Below are positions 20,040-28,420 of a stretch of 64,000 bases of DNA, one piece after another; within the stretch, counting starts at the first letter, position 1; each line of letters begins with the position of its first letter. Position numbers and translations under genes: made by a program. Source of the DNA: Clostridia bacterium. GTDB taxonomy: Bacteria > Bacillota > Clostridia > Oscillospirales > CAG-382. The stretch spans positions 1 to 64,000 of the forward strand of contig JAGAUT010000074.1 of the NCBI GenBank assembly GCA_017620655.1. The letters are read 5' to 3'. The notes beneath the pieces were generated by a model. The model was not told where the DNA came from and made no database searches. It was given only the letters and a program-made list of their open reading frames with translations.

Positions 20040-20870
20040 ATGAAACTCAAATATTACGGTACAGCTGCCGCTGAAGGAGTTCCGGCTCTATACTGCTCTT
20101 GCGATGTGTGCAAATACTCAACAAAAGCAGGCGGCAAAAATATCAGAACCAGATCACAGGCATTAATCGACGACAGGCTTCTTATTGACATGCCGCCCGA
20201 CACACTTTATCATTTCCAGCATTTAGGTCTTCCTTTAAATGATATTGAGCATGTATTGATAACGCACAAGCATCCCGACCATCTTCATCCGCCGACGCTT
20301 AATGTCAGATGCAAGGGATTTGTTATGCACGAAATACCGCCGATAAACATATACGGATCAATGCCCTCAATCGATTTGATTTTTGACGAACTCAGAAAAA
20401 GCGGTGTACTTGAAAGAGGTCACTGGAATTTATTCGAACTTGCTCCATACAAGTCAATTGAAATCAACGGATACACAGTGACCCCTTACAAAGCTAATCA
20501 CGCCTTTGAGACTTATCCGTACATATATGATATTTCTGATGGCGAAAAACGTATGCTTTACGGTCATGACACCGGAACATTCCTTAATGAAACATGGGAA
20601 TACATAGAGAAAAACAAGCCTCATTTCAATCTCGTCTCTCTTGATTGCACGATGGGTATTGCCTCCAGTTCAGGGCATCACCACATGAATGTTGACAACT
20701 GCATTCAAGCGAAAATGCGATTGATTGAACTCGGATGTGCCGATTCAAGCACTGTTTTCGTTCTTCATCATTTTTCTCACAACGGCAATGTATCGTATGA
20801 TGACCTTTTACCCATCGCTGAAAAAGAGGGATTTCTTGTTTCATACGATGGTATGGAAATTGAATTTTAG
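20040..20870 (+). CDS. MBL-fold metallo-hydrolase, PhnP-like
   Basis: A 276-residue metallo-beta-lactamase-fold hydrolase. The metal motif is THKHPDHLHPP (HxHxDH-type with a Lys inserted), later GHDTG and a C-terminal His (VLHHFSHNG). An N-terminal CSCDVC cluster and RTRSQALI resemble PhnP, a cyclic-phosphate phosphodiesterase, where such Cys bind an extra Zn. No phn genes are nearby, so the real substrate is unknown. GAGGT precedes the ATG. Confidence 0.86.
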   Translation: MKLKYYGTAAAEGVPALYCSCDVCKYSTKAGGKNIRTRSQALIDDRLLIDMPPDTLYHFQHLGLPLNDIEHVLITHKHPDHLHPPTLNVRCKGFVMHEIPPINIYGSMPSIDLIFDELRKSGVLERGHWNLFELAPYKSIEINGYTVTPYKANHAFETYPYIYDISDGEKRMLYGHDTGTFLNETWEYIEKNKPHFNLVSLDCTMGIASSSGHHHMNVDNCIQAKMRLIELGCADSSTVFVLHHFSHNGNVSYDDLLPIAEKEGFLVSYDGMEIEF

Positions 20871-20876
20871 TATCAA

Positions 20877-20903
20877 AAAACCTCCCTTTCCGGGAGGTTT
20901 TAA
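20877..20903 (+). terminator. Bidirectional terminator between convergent genes
   Basis: AAAACCTCCC (20877-20886) pairs with GGGAGGTTTT (20892-20901) around loop TTTCC. A-runs and T-runs on both sides let it serve the MBL gene and the convergent DUF554 gene. Confidence 0.88.
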
Positions 20904-21605
20904 TTATGAAATAAGTTCAACAAACTTATTAAGAACAGGTGTTATAACAGGAGCAATAAACATGGCAGGAATAAAATTGGCAACCTTAATTTTGGATACA
21001 CCGATAATATTAAGACCGAGCCCGATTATCATTACAGAACCTACGCAAATCATTTCATTCTGCATACCTATTGACAAAAAATCACCGGCAAAACTGGCAA
21101 TCAACACAAGCCCGCCCTGAAAAAGGAAAACAAACACAGTTGAAAGCAAAACCCCTATACCGAAAGTTGAAGCCAGTGCAAGTGAAGAAATTAAATCAAG
21201 CATTGCCTTTGTGATAAGGGTTGTATTATCGCCATTTACTCCCGCCTGAATTGACCCGACAAGTGTCATTGCTCCGACGCAAAAGATTAGACATGCAGTT
21301 ACAAAGCCTTCGGCAGTATTGACACCGTCATCCTTTTTAAAACGTCGAGTGGCAAACTCGGAAAAACTATTGATTTTTCCGTCAAGGTCAAGCACAAAGC
21401 CAATTGATGCACCAATTGCCATAGACAGAATCAAAACCAAAGTATTCTCGCCTGCCAGCGAACCTTCGACACCGATATATACAGTACAAAGACCGATGCC
21501 GACCATTATTCCGTCTGTCACTTTTTTAGGAATATGGTTTTTAAATATCATACCGATAACACTGCCGACAATTACGGTAATGCAATTAATAATAACGCCA
21601 AACAT
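20904..21605 (-). CDS. DUF554 family membrane protein (YdfK-like)
   Basis: A 233-residue protein with six to seven hydrophobic helices, matching the DUF554 family of uncharacterised bacterial membrane proteins. Typical parts are the start GVIINCITVIVGSVIGMIF, the glycine-rich GIMVGIGLCTVYIGVEG, and AMTLVGSIQAGVNGD, which resembles the family's conserved loop. ATG 21605 is chosen because GGAG lies 8 nt upstream; an earlier in-frame start at 21632 has none. Function is unknown; the neighbours do not help. Confidence 0.85.
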   Translation of the reverse strand: MFGVIINCITVIVGSVIGMIFKNHIPKKVTDGIMVGIGLCTVYIGVEGSLAGENTLVLILSMAIGASIGFVLDLDGKINSFSEFATRRFKKDDGVNTAEGFVTACLIFCVGAMTLVGSIQAGVNGDNTTLITKAMLDLISSLALASTFGIGVLLSTVFVFLFQGGLVLIASFAGDFLSIGMQNEMICVGSVMIIGLGLNIIGVSKIKVANFIPAMFIAPVITPVLNKFVELIS

Positions 21606-21692
21606 TTTACACGCTCCGACAAAAAAATACAAATATATTTTATCACATTAAAGAAAAAAGTCAATATTATTTCATTGCGTTTTCAAATTATA

Positions 21693-21721
21693 TTGAAATA
21701 TTCATCTTTATGATGTATAAT
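21693..21721 (+). promoter_or_regulatory. Promoter for dut
   Basis: TTGAAA (21693-21698) and TATAAT (21716-21721) are separated by 17 bp. The leader is about 26 nt and includes AGGAG before ATG 21754. Confidence 0.75.
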
Positions 21722-21753
21722 AATTATAAAGGATGATTTTCAGGAGAATAATA

Positions 21754-22197
21754 ATGAAAGCAAAAATCAATTTCAAAAAACTCGACTCAAGGGCCGTTAT
21801 GCCAACATACGGTTCTGAGTATTCGGCAGGCGCTGATTTATATGCAGTCACCGACGAAGATATTATCATTGATAGCGGCAAAACCGTTCTTATTCACACA
21901 TATCTTTCCATGGAAATTCCCGAAGGCTACGGCGGCTTCGTATTCGCAAGAAGCGGTCTAGCATCTAAAAAAGGTCTTGCACCTGCAAACAAAGTTGGTG
22001 TCATTGATGCGGATTACCGAGGTGAAATAATGGTTGCTCTTCACAATCATTCTTCTGAAAGTCAGACCGTTTCCAACGGTGAGAGAATCGCCCAGCTTGT
22101 TATTATGCCTTTTCTGGCAGCAGAGTTTATCGAATGTGATAAGCTTTCAGAAACAGTTCGCGGTGAAGGCGGATTTGGTTCAACCGGTACAAAATAA
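21754..22197 (+). CDS. dut: dUTP diphosphatase
   Basis: A 147-residue trimeric dUTPase that hydrolyses dUTP to dUMP and keeps uracil out of DNA. All five family motifs are present in order: SAGADLYA, ARSGLASKKG, GVIDADYRGEI (with the catalytic Asp), RIAQLVI and the C-terminal GEGGFGSTG, which closes over the active site. ATG 21754 follows AGGAG; the upstream in-frame ATG at 21733 overlaps that site. A 77-aa gene follows 21 bp later on the same transcript. Confidence 0.96.
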   Translation: MKAKINFKKLDSRAVMPTYGSEYSAGADLYAVTDEDIIIDSGKTVLIHTYLSMEIPEGYGGFVFARSGLASKKGLAPANKVGVIDADYRGEIMVALHNHSSESQTVSNGERIAQLVIMPFLAAEFIECDKLSETVRGEGGFGSTGTK

Positions 22198-22218
22198 ATT
22201 TAATAGGAGGATACAAAA

Positions 22219-22452
22219 ATGAAGAAAATCATTTGCAAGAAAGAGTATGACACAGCTACTGCAACATTGGTTAAGAAGGTGACATTCGGTGCTTTCGGCG
22301 AACCCGATGGATACGAAGAATCTCTTTACCAGACTCCCGAAGGACTTTTCTTTGTATATGTAAACGGTGGTGAAGAATCAGTTCATCCCACAGAAGACAT
22401 CACAAGAATGTCCAAGGCCAAGGCTGAAGAATGGCTCAAGGCTCACGAATAA
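22219..22452 (+). CDS. Small conserved-looking hypothetical protein (77 aa)
   Basis: I do not recognise this protein. It is 77 residues, mixed charge, without signal or membrane segment. It starts KKIICKKEYDTATA and ends in a helix (MSKAKAEEWLKAHE). Two short beta-strand stretches around VTFGAFGEPDG and GLFFVYVNGGEES suggest a small alpha/beta domain. It has a strong AGGAGG ribosome-binding site 8 nt upstream and a perfect terminator after it, and codon use looks like well-expressed neighbours, so I consider it a real gene. It is probably co-transcribed with dut. Confidence 0.72.
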   Translation: MKKIICKKEYDTATATLVKKVTFGAFGEPDGYEESLYQTPEGLFFVYVNGGEESVHPTEDITRMSKAKAEEWLKAHE

Positions 22453-22456
22453 TTTT

Positions 22457-22486
22457 AAGGCACAGCAAACGCTGTGCCTTTTTCTT
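22457..22486 (+). terminator. Terminator after dut and the 77-aa gene
   Basis: A perfect 10-bp stem (22457-22466 with 22471-22480) with loop AAAC is followed by TTTCTTT. Confidence 0.92.
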
Positions 22487-22499
22487 TAAACAAAAAAAT

Positions 22500-22537
22500 T
22501 AAGGGGATACGTGCCGTACAGCGTATCCCCTCTTTTA
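22500..22537 (-). terminator. Terminator after the surface-protein gene
   Basis: A 10-bp perfect stem (22502-22511 with 22522-22531, AGGGGATACG/CGTATCCCCT) has a 10-nt loop. In the minus direction it is followed by TTAATTTTTTTG; in the plus direction by CTTTTAT. Confidence 0.82.
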
Positions 22538-22568
22538 TATCACTGAGTTATTTATAACTGTAATTAAA

Positions 22569-23795
22569 TTACTGCTTCTTCTTCTTGGAAGCAACAACTG
22601 CTACTACAGCAACAACGATAACAACCACAACGATAACGATGATGATAGGAAGCATGTTGCCGCCTTCTTCAGCGGGAGTTTCGTCTACTACGGGAGCAGC
22701 GTCAACAACAGGAGCTTCTTCACCTTCTTCAACGGGTGCTTCAAGATATTCAGCCATTTCTTCAACTGTAGCTTCAGCAGCGGAAGCAGCAACCTTAGCG
22801 CCTTCAGCCTTAGCAAGAGCAGCAGCAACTGCTTCTTCATCAGCAGCATCAACTACTTCAGCCTGTGCAGCAGCAACGTCTGCGATTGCAGCGTCGATAG
22901 CAGCGAGAGCTTCTGTGATAGCTGTATCAGCGGAAGCGTCCTTGCCTTCGAGGTAAGAGAGAGCAGCAGCCTTGTGAGCTTCAACTGCAACTGCATATGC
23001 ATCGATGGAAGCCTTGGAAACGGACTTGCCCTGTTCAAATGCCTGAGCAGCGATCTGTTCGTCTGTGAGGCCTACACCTTCAGTTACCTTAACAGTGTAC
23101 TTCCAGTCGCTTTCTGCGCCGAGAAGAGAACCGCAGATAGATACATGAGCCTTACCTGTAGCATTGAATACGTCCTTACTTACATCAAGAGTCTTTTCAG
23201 CGGGAACTGTGAAAGTCTTGTCGCCTGCAGCTGTCTTATGTGTGTAAGAAATGATGTACTGACCGAGTTCATACTTAACATCCATAACGATTGTATCGCC
23301 TGTCTGGATAGCAAAGATGTTGTCGTTAGCACCGATTTCAGAAGCGCCGTTACCGCCCCACTGAGGGAGGTAGTATTCCATCTTAGGATCAGCAAATCTG
23401 ATGAGGTTCTTATAACCGAGTGTTGTAGCGTCTGTTGTGAAAAGCTTAGCCTGATCCATGAGGTGAATAGCAAACCAGCAGTCATTTGTAGCGATAGGAG
23501 CCTTTTCGAAGTAAACTTCAACGGAGAGACCATCGAGACCTACCTCTTCAACAGTAGCAACACCACCGTCTGTGTAAGGAGACTTCCAGTAACCACCCTG
23601 TTCAACAGTGATGGAACCGTCGTCATTGTTTGTAAGAACTACGGGAGAAAGTGCAACAGCTTCGGAAGAACCGTAGTCAGCACCTGTATGTACCCAAAGA
23701 CCTTCGCCGGATGTCCATGTCAATGCGGATGCAGAAACAGCAACTGCAGCGATGATCATCATTGCTACGAGAGCATAAGATAAAAACTTCTTCAT
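22569..23795 (-). CDS. Secreted, C-terminally membrane-anchored surface protein of unknown function
   Basis: I do not recognise a named family. The 408-residue protein has an N-terminal signal peptide (about 1-24, ends SASA). A beta-rich ectodomain (about 25-235, many W, Y, G) resembles carbohydrate-binding or laminin-G-like folds. An Ala-rich helical stretch (about 255-345) is followed by an acidic linker (EEGEEAPVVDAAPVV). A single C-terminal membrane helix of Ile/Val ends in KKKK, so a type I topology is likely. Codon use is strongly biased towards codons seen in pnp and livJ, which suggests high expression. The leader is unusual: a hairpin sits between the Shine-Dalgarno sequence and the ATG. 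Confidence 0.85.
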   Translation of the reverse strand: MKKFLSYALVAMMIIAAVAVSASALTWTSGEGLWVHTGADYGSSEAVALSPVVLTNNDDGSITVEQGGYWKSPYTDGGVATVEEVGLDGLSVEVYFEKAPIATNDCWFAIHLMDQAKLFTTDATTLGYKNLIRFADPKMEYYLPQWGGNGASEIGANDNIFAIQTGDTIVMDVKYELGQYIISYTHKTAAGDKTFTVPAEKTLDVSKDVFNATGKAHVSICGSLLGAESDWKYTVKVTEGVGLTDEQIAAQAFEQGKSVSKASIDAYAVAVEAHKAAALSYLEGKDASADTAITEALAAIDAAIADVAAAQAEVVDAADEEAVAAALAKAEGAKVAASAAEATVEEMAEYLEAPVEEGEEAPVVDAAPVVDETPAEEGGNMLPIIIVIVVVVIVVAVVAVVASKKKKQ

Positions 23796-23837
23796 AATCA
23801 GTATGTATCAATCAAGGGATTGATACGTTCCTCCTTT
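23796..23837 (-). promoter_or_regulatory. Shine-Dalgarno separated from ATG by a perfect hairpin
   Basis: On the minus strand, AAAGGAGG (complement of 23830-23837) is followed by AAC. A perfect 9-bp hairpin with loop CCTT (23805-23826) comes next, then nine bases and the ATG at 23795. The linear Shine-Dalgarno to ATG distance is about 34 nt, far too long. If the hairpin forms, the effective distance falls to about 12 nt. Confidence 0.75.
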
Positions 23838-23927
23838 ACGAAATTAGTATTTGTTTTTCTACCTTTAATAATATGTTTTGCGGTGCAACTTTACGTACGG
23901 CAAGCAACACCGTAATATTATTACAAA

Positions 23928-24596
23928 TTAATTACCTGAAACGAGATTATACTTAATCAGGTTATTGAGAAATTTGACGTTTCCGTCATAATAGCCGGCA
24001 TCAAACCTGTCTTCCCTATCAGCAAGGCATATTATATAGTCTTCAGGGAAATATCCAAGCGTTGTAGTTGCCTTATATGAAATCAGATCTTTAAGAGCTA
24101 TTCCCTTACCGTCGATAGAATTCTCTGGAAGGTATCCAAGTTCTTCTTCAAGCGAAGCAAGATACTTGAGATTTCCCTTAAAGAAAGCCGGCTCCATAAT
24201 ATAAACAACACACTCGCCGGTTGCAAGCTCAAGATTGAATCTCTCTGTTATTGACAGCTGTTCGGAAGGATTATAAACATGGCGTTTGCCATTAGCATCC
24301 TCCGTCATAACAAACTTATCAACCTTCAAATCAACAACCTTTTTGCCGTCACCGTTTGAATCAACGGTAAAGCAATCCTGCATTTCCTGCATGAACTTAT
24401 CGCCTGCTTCCGCTGAAAGGCCGTGGTCGCCGACGCAGTAAACAAAAACGTCATGTTCATCTCTTGTGATGAACTGTGTCATCGCAACAGCTACAAAAAC
24501 AATTGCGAAAACACCTATTACAATTCCTGCCTTATAATGGTACCAGACATTATCCAGCCATCCAAGGAAGGTAACTTCTTCATTCTTAAACTTCAT
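23928..24596 (-). CDS. Unknown single-pass membrane protein, third gene of the greA-lysS unit
   Basis: I do not recognise this 222-residue protein. A cytoplasmic start of about 20 residues (with WLDNVWYHYK) is followed by one membrane helix (about 22-43, GIVIGVFAIVFVAVAMTQFI). The rest, about 175 residues, is extracytoplasmic and hydrophilic, with segments such as DVFVYCVGDHGLS and FLNNLIKYNL. No catalytic motif is evident. It lies 5 bp after lysS and is probably co-transcribed with greA-lysS. Confidence 0.75.
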   Translation of the reverse strand: MKFKNEEVTFLGWLDNVWYHYKAGIVIGVFAIVFVAVAMTQFITRDEHDVFVYCVGDHGLSAEAGDKFMQEMQDCFTVDSNGDGKKVVDLKVDKFVMTEDANGKRHVYNPSEQLSITERFNLELATGECVVYIMEPAFFKGNLKYLASLEEELGYLPENSIDGKGIALKDLISYKATTTLGYFPEDYIICLADREDRFDAGYYDGNVKFLNNLIKYNLVSGN

Positions 24597-24601
24597 ATTC
24601 T

Positions 24602-26113
24602 TTATTCATCAATGGGTTTCATAGTCGGGAACAAAAGAACGTCTCTGATAGAGAAAGAGTCTGTAAGAAGCATTACAAGTCTGTCTACACCAAAGCCGAG
24701 ACCGCCTGTGGGAGGCATACCGTATTCAAGAGCTGTAATGAAATCTTCATCAACTCTTGCATTTTCACCACCCGGCTGAGCCTGCTTTGCAGCAACCTGC
24801 TTTTCAAATCTCTGTCTCTGATCGATGGGGTCATTAAGTTCCGAGAACGCATTACCCATTTCTCTTGCGTAGATAAAGTATTCAAATCTTTCAGTAAACG
24901 CAGGATCGGATGCCTTGCGCTTAGCGAGAGGTGAATTTTCAACGGGATAGTCATAGATGAATGTAGGCTGGATAAGGTTTTCTTCAACGAAAGCATCAAA
25001 GAATTCTACGAGAACCGCACCCTTTGTTGCGTCCTTTTCGACTTCAACGTGCTTTTCCTTTGCCGCCGCCCTTGCTTCCTCGTCTGTTTTCCAGTCGTAG
25101 TAGTCAACACCTGCATACTTCTTAACGGCTTCAGCCATTGTGAGTCTCTGCCAAGGCGAACCCATGTTAATTTCAACACCCTGATATGTGATCACATCAC
25201 TGCCGCAAATCTTCTTTGTAAGAGTTGAATAAAGCTCTTCAACAAGATCCATAAGCTGATGATAATCGATATATGCTTCATAAAGTTCAATCGAAGTAAA
25301 CTCAGGATTGTGACTGGGATCCATACCTTCATTTCTGAAGATTCTGCCTACTTCGTAAACCTTATCAAAGCCGCCTACAATAAGTCTCTTAAGATAAAGC
25401 TCAGTTTCAATTCTGAGGTACATATCAATATCAAGAGTGTTATGGAGAGTAACAAAGGGTCTTGCCGACGCACCTATTTCAAGGGTATGAAGTACGGGTG
25501 TATCAACTTCAAGATATCCTCTGTTATCAAGGAAGTTTCTGATTTCCTTCAAGATAAGACTTCTCTTAACGAAAGTATCCTTGACTTCAGGATTAACGAT
25601 AAGGTCAACATATCTCTGTCTGTATCTTGTTTCCTGGTCGGTAAGACCGTGGAACTTTTCAGGAAGAACTTTGAGACTCTTTGAAAGGAGAATCAGTTCC
25701 TTTGCGTGAACATAAATTTCGCCTGTTTTTGTTGTGAAAACAAAACCTGTTACGCCAACAATGTCACCGATATCAAGTTTTTTGAAAGCAGCATAGCTTT
25801 CTTCACCGATTTCGTCTCTTGCAACATAGCACTGAATTCTGCCCTTACCGTCCTGAATATTACAAAAACTTGCTTTACCCATGACTCTTTTGGACATCAT
25901 ACGTCCTGCAATTACAACAGTCTTATTTTCAAGTTCTTCAAAGTTTGCCTTTATATCCTCAGAATAAGCATCTACAGGATACTTAACGAGCTCATAGGGA
26001 TTCTTACCTGCTTCGCAAAGAGCAGCAAGCTTTTCGCGCCTGACAAGCTCCTGTTCACCGAGTTCCTTCTCGGTAGGCATCTTTACCTCATTAATGTTCT
26101 GATTTTCTGCCAA
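24602..26113 (-). CDS. lysS: Lysyl-tRNA synthetase, class II
   Basis: The 503-residue enzyme charges tRNA-Lys. An OB-fold anticodon-binding domain (about 60-170, with [18 protein letters not shown]) precedes the class II catalytic core. Motif 2 is [20 protein letters not shown] and motif 3 is [16 protein letters not shown]. Length and motif order are normal. It lies 25 bp after greA, a common Firmicute arrangement. Confidence 0.97.
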   Translation of the reverse strand: MAENQNINEVKMPTEKELGEQELVRREKLAALCEAGKNPYELVKYPVDAYSEDIKANFEELENKTVVIAGRMMSKRVMGKASFCNIQDGKGRIQCYVARDEIGEESYAAFKKLDIGDIVGVTGFVFTTKTGEIYVHAKELILLSKSLKVLPEKFHGLTDQETRYRQRYVDLIVNPEVKDTFVKRSLILKEIRNFLDNRGYLEVDTPVLHTLEIGASARPFVTLHNTLDIDMYLRIETELYLKRLIVGGFDKVYEVGRIFRNEGMDPSHNPEFTSIELYEAYIDYHQLMDLVEELYSTLTKKICGSDVITYQGVEINMGSPWQRLTMAEAVKKYAGVDYYDWKTDEEARAAAKEKHVEVEKDATKGAVLVEFFDAFVEENLIQPTFIYDYPVENSPLAKRKASDPAFTERFEYFIYAREMGNAFSELNDPIDQRQRFEKQVAAKQAQPGGENARVDEDFITALEYGMPPTGGLGFGVDRLVMLLTDSFSIRDVLLFPTMKPIDE

Positions 26114-26138
26114 AATTTACACCGCCCTTGGGATAATC

Positions 26139-26621
26139 TTACTTAGATATTTCAAGAACCTTCATAACTGTATCTCCGCCGGGAGTTTCAGCCTTTACAA
26201 CCTCGCCGATTTCAGCACCGATCAAAGCCTTACCGATTGGAGATTCATCTGAAATCTTATACTCCATGGGGTTTGCTTCACTTGAGCCGACGATAGTATA
26301 TTCGAGTTCTTCTTCAAATGTTTCGTCGTATACTTTTACTCTGTTACCAACGTTAACTTTATCTGTTGCAATAGTACTTTCGTCGATAACTTTAACATTT
26401 TTGAGCATTGATTCAATCTCAGCAATTCTTGCTTCAACAAGTCCCTGCTCATTCTTAGCTTCATCATATTCGCTGTTTTCGGAAAGGTCACCGAAGCCTC
26501 TTGCAACTTTTATAGCTTCTGCAACTTCTTTACGTTTGGTGGTTTTAAGGTATTCAAGCTCTTCCTGAAGTTTTTTAAGACCTTCGCTTGAAACCGTTGT
26601 CTGTTTTGCCACTTTCGTCAT
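26139..26621 (-). CDS. greA: Transcription elongation factor GreA
   Basis: A 160-residue secondary-channel factor that rescues backtracked RNA polymerase by stimulating transcript cleavage. The N-terminal coiled coil ([20 protein letters not shown]) has the acidic tip in [13 protein letters not shown]. The C-terminal FKBP-like domain contains [28 protein letters not shown] precedes the ATG. It is the first gene of the greA-lysS-unknown transcript, under a perfect consensus promoter. Confidence 0.97.
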   Translation of the reverse strand: MTKVAKQTTVSSEGLKKLQEELEYLKTTKRKEVAEAIKVARGFGDLSENSEYDEAKNEQGLVEARIAEIESMLKNVKVIDESTIATDKVNVGNRVKVYDETFEEELEYTIVGSSEANPMEYKISDESPIGKALIGAEIGEVVKAETPGGDTVMKVLEISK

Positions 26622-26655
26622 TTCCTTTCAGTATTATTTTCATTTTATCATATAG

Positions 26656-26684
26656 ATTATATTTCATTTTATGCGTTTTGTCAA
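26656..26684 (-). promoter_or_regulatory. Perfect consensus promoter of greA-lysS
   Basis: On the minus strand, TTGACA (26679-26684) and TATAAT (26656-26661) are separated by exactly 17 bp, about 35 bp upstream of the greA ATG. Confidence 0.9.
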
Positions 26685-26745
26685 CGGGGATTTTGTAAAG
26701 AATATATGATAATTGAAGGATTTTATAAAGCGTTTATGTCACAAA

Positions 26746-26777
26746 TACACCCGACCGCAAAAATGCACGGTCGGGTG
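26746..26777 (-). terminator. Terminator of the pyr operon
   Basis: A 10-bp perfect GC-rich stem (26748-26757 with 26768-26777) with a 10-nt loop lies 6 bp after the pyrI stop codon. The T tract beyond it is weak (TATTTGTG). Confidence 0.78.
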
Positions 26778-26782
26778 AAATA

Positions 26783-27199
26783 TTATTTAGCCTTACTCTC
26801 GCAGTACATACATCTGTACACGCCTTTTTCACGGTCAGTAAGCTTAAATATATGTCTGAGTTCCTGCTCGGTGGAGGTTATGCATCTTGGGTTTTTGCAT
26901 TTGATAACATCCTTAACAAGCTCGGGGGCTTCAAGGTGCATTCTCTTTACAACCTTGCCGTCTTTTACAAAGTTTACGGTAACACCCGGATCAATGTAGC
27001 CTATAACATCAAGGTCAAGGTCTATCGGCTCTGCGATTTTGATAATATCCTTTCTGCCCATTTTGATGCTCTGGGCATTAAGAATAAGTGCAACCTGGCA
27101 GTTGAGCTCCGAAAGCTTAAGCGTATTGTATATTTCAAAACCGTTGCCGGGTTTTATGTGGTCAAGAACAATACCGTTATCTATAGGGGACAAAATCAT
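26783..27199 (-). CDS. pyrI: Aspartate carbamoyltransferase regulatory chain
   Basis: A 138-residue regulatory subunit that binds CTP/ATP and tunes PyrB. The N-terminal allosteric domain (GIVLDHIKPGNG, then KMGRKDIIKI) precedes a Zn domain with four Cys (CKNPRC and YRCMYC). It starts just after pyrB, with GGAGGT lying inside the end of pyrB. Its presence predicts an E. coli-like allosteric ATCase rather than the unregulated Bacillus type. Confidence 0.95.
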   Translation of the reverse strand: MILSPIDNGIVLDHIKPGNGFEIYNTLKLSELNCQVALILNAQSIKMGRKDIIKIAEPIDLDLDVIGYIDPGVTVNFVKDGKVVKRMHLEAPELVKDVIKCKNPRCITSTEQELRHIFKLTDREKGVYRCMYCESKAK

Positions 27200-27200
27200 A

Positions 27201-28115
27201 TTACCGCACCTCCAACAACTTCATTATCAAAGCCATTCTCACGTACTTACCGTTAAGCACCTGGTCAAAGTACTTGGCTCTGGGGTCATCGTCAACAGCC
27301 ACCGAGATTTCATTTACTCTCGGCAGAGGATGAAGAATTGCAAGGTCACTCTTTGCACTATTTAACTTTTCGGGAGTGAGGATGTATGTATCCTTGAGTC
27401 TGAGGTAATCAGCCTCATTGAAGAAGCGTTCTTTCTGTACTCTTGTCATATAGAGTATGTCAAGCTCGCCCATTACTTCGTCAAGGGTTGTAACCTCCCT
27501 GTACTCAATGCCCTTCTTATCAAGAATTTCTTCCTTGACATATTCGGGAACCTTTAATTCATCGGGTGAAATAAGCACCATTTTGATGTTTTCATATCTT
27601 GAAAGTGCACTTATCAGCGAATGAACCGTTCTTCCGAACTTCAAGTCTCCGCAGAAGCCGATGGTAAAACCGTTAAGTCTTCCCTTTTCTCTCTTGATTG
27701 TAAGAAGGTCAGTAAGGGTCTGTGTGGGATGGTTATGACCGCCGTCGCCTGCGTTGATAATCGGAACTCTCGATTTCATTGTCGCAACATAGGGTGCGCC
27801 CTCTTTGGGATGACGCATGGCGATAATATCTGCATAACAGCTGACGGTTCTTATTGTATCGGAAACGCTCTCACCCTTAGCCGAGGATGAGCTCTGTGCC
27901 TCAGAAAAGCCGAGGACATTGCCGCCAAGCTCGTACATTGCTGCTTCAAAGGAAAGGCGTGTACGTGTCGACGGCTCAAAGAAGAGTGTTGCAAGTTTTT
28001 TTCCGTGACATTTTTCGCTGTACTTCGAAGGGTTGTCGATTATGTCGTTTGCAACATCTAAAAGCTCGTTAATTTCGTCTGTTGTAAGCTCTAAGATATC
28101 AATTAAGCTTCTCAT
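27201..28115 (-). CDS. pyrB: Aspartate carbamoyltransferase catalytic chain
   Basis: A 304-residue enzyme that makes carbamoyl-aspartate from carbamoyl phosphate and aspartate. The carbamoyl-phosphate loop is [13 protein letters not shown] (residues 45-57). [19 protein letters not shown] and [13 protein letters not shown] are the other active-site segments. It is separated from pyrE by a 458-bp structured, non-coding gap, so pyrBI may depend on read-through or on an unrecognised promoter there. Confidence 0.97.
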   Translation of the reverse strand: MRSLIDILELTTDEINELLDVANDIIDNPSKYSEKCHGKKLATLFFEPSTRTRLSFEAAMYELGGNVLGFSEAQSSSSAKGESVSDTIRTVSCYADIIAMRHPKEGAPYVATMKSRVPIINAGDGGHNHPTQTLTDLLTIKREKGRLNGFTIGFCGDLKFGRTVHSLISALSRYENIKMVLISPDELKVPEYVKEEILDKKGIEYREVTTLDEVMGELDILYMTRVQKERFFNEADYLRLKDTYILTPEKLNSAKSDLAILHPLPRVNEISVAVDDDPRAKYFDQVLNGKYVRMALIMKLLEVR

Positions 28116-28180
28116 GGTTATTTCCTTTCATGTTTTTTGTCACTTTTCATAACCGAAAAGTAACCAAAAGGTTCCGCTCA

Positions 28181-28310
28181 AAAGGAGAGATGGCTCGGTT
28201 GAGGCTAAAACTTATACAAGTTTGCTCACCATGACCACTATGGGGGTCATGGTTCGGGCTATTACTACACCAATTTTATCAATCTCAACCTCCGCTGACC
28301 TCTCTCCTTT
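28181..28310. repeat. Foldback (imperfect inverted-repeat) structure
   Basis: The arms 28181-28204 (AAAGGAGAGA then GGTTGAGG) and 28284-28310 (CTCAACC then TCTCTCCTTT) are inverted copies with a few mismatches and a short insertion. Inside is a perfect 9-bp stem, 28228-28236 with 28245-28253 (ACCATGACC/GGTCATGGT), loop ACTATGGG. It could be a MITE-like remnant or an RNA structure in the pyrBI leader. Confidence 0.6.
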
Positions 28311-28341
28311 GCCGCGGAGGCTTACCTCTCACACAATTTGT

Positions 28342-28397
28342 GCGACACCGAGATTTAGTGAACAAATAAAACTGTCCGTGAATTTGCTGTCGGGCTG
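28342..28397. repeat. Structured repeat family, degenerate core copy
   Basis: GCGACACC at 28342 and CCGTGAAT at 28376 start exactly 34 bp apart, as in the two better copies. It ends in GAATTTGCTGTCGGGCTG, which is repeated with one change at 28535-28552. The clear flanking hairpin of the other copies is missing here. Confidence 0.6.
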
Positions 28398-28420
28398 TCC
28401 AAAAGAACATTCGAGATTAT

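Noticed and set aside
22974-23783. 269-codon open frame antisense to the surface-protein gene
   Set aside because: A by-product of the biased codons of the real gene; no ribosome-binding site and Cys/Ser-rich nonsense composition.
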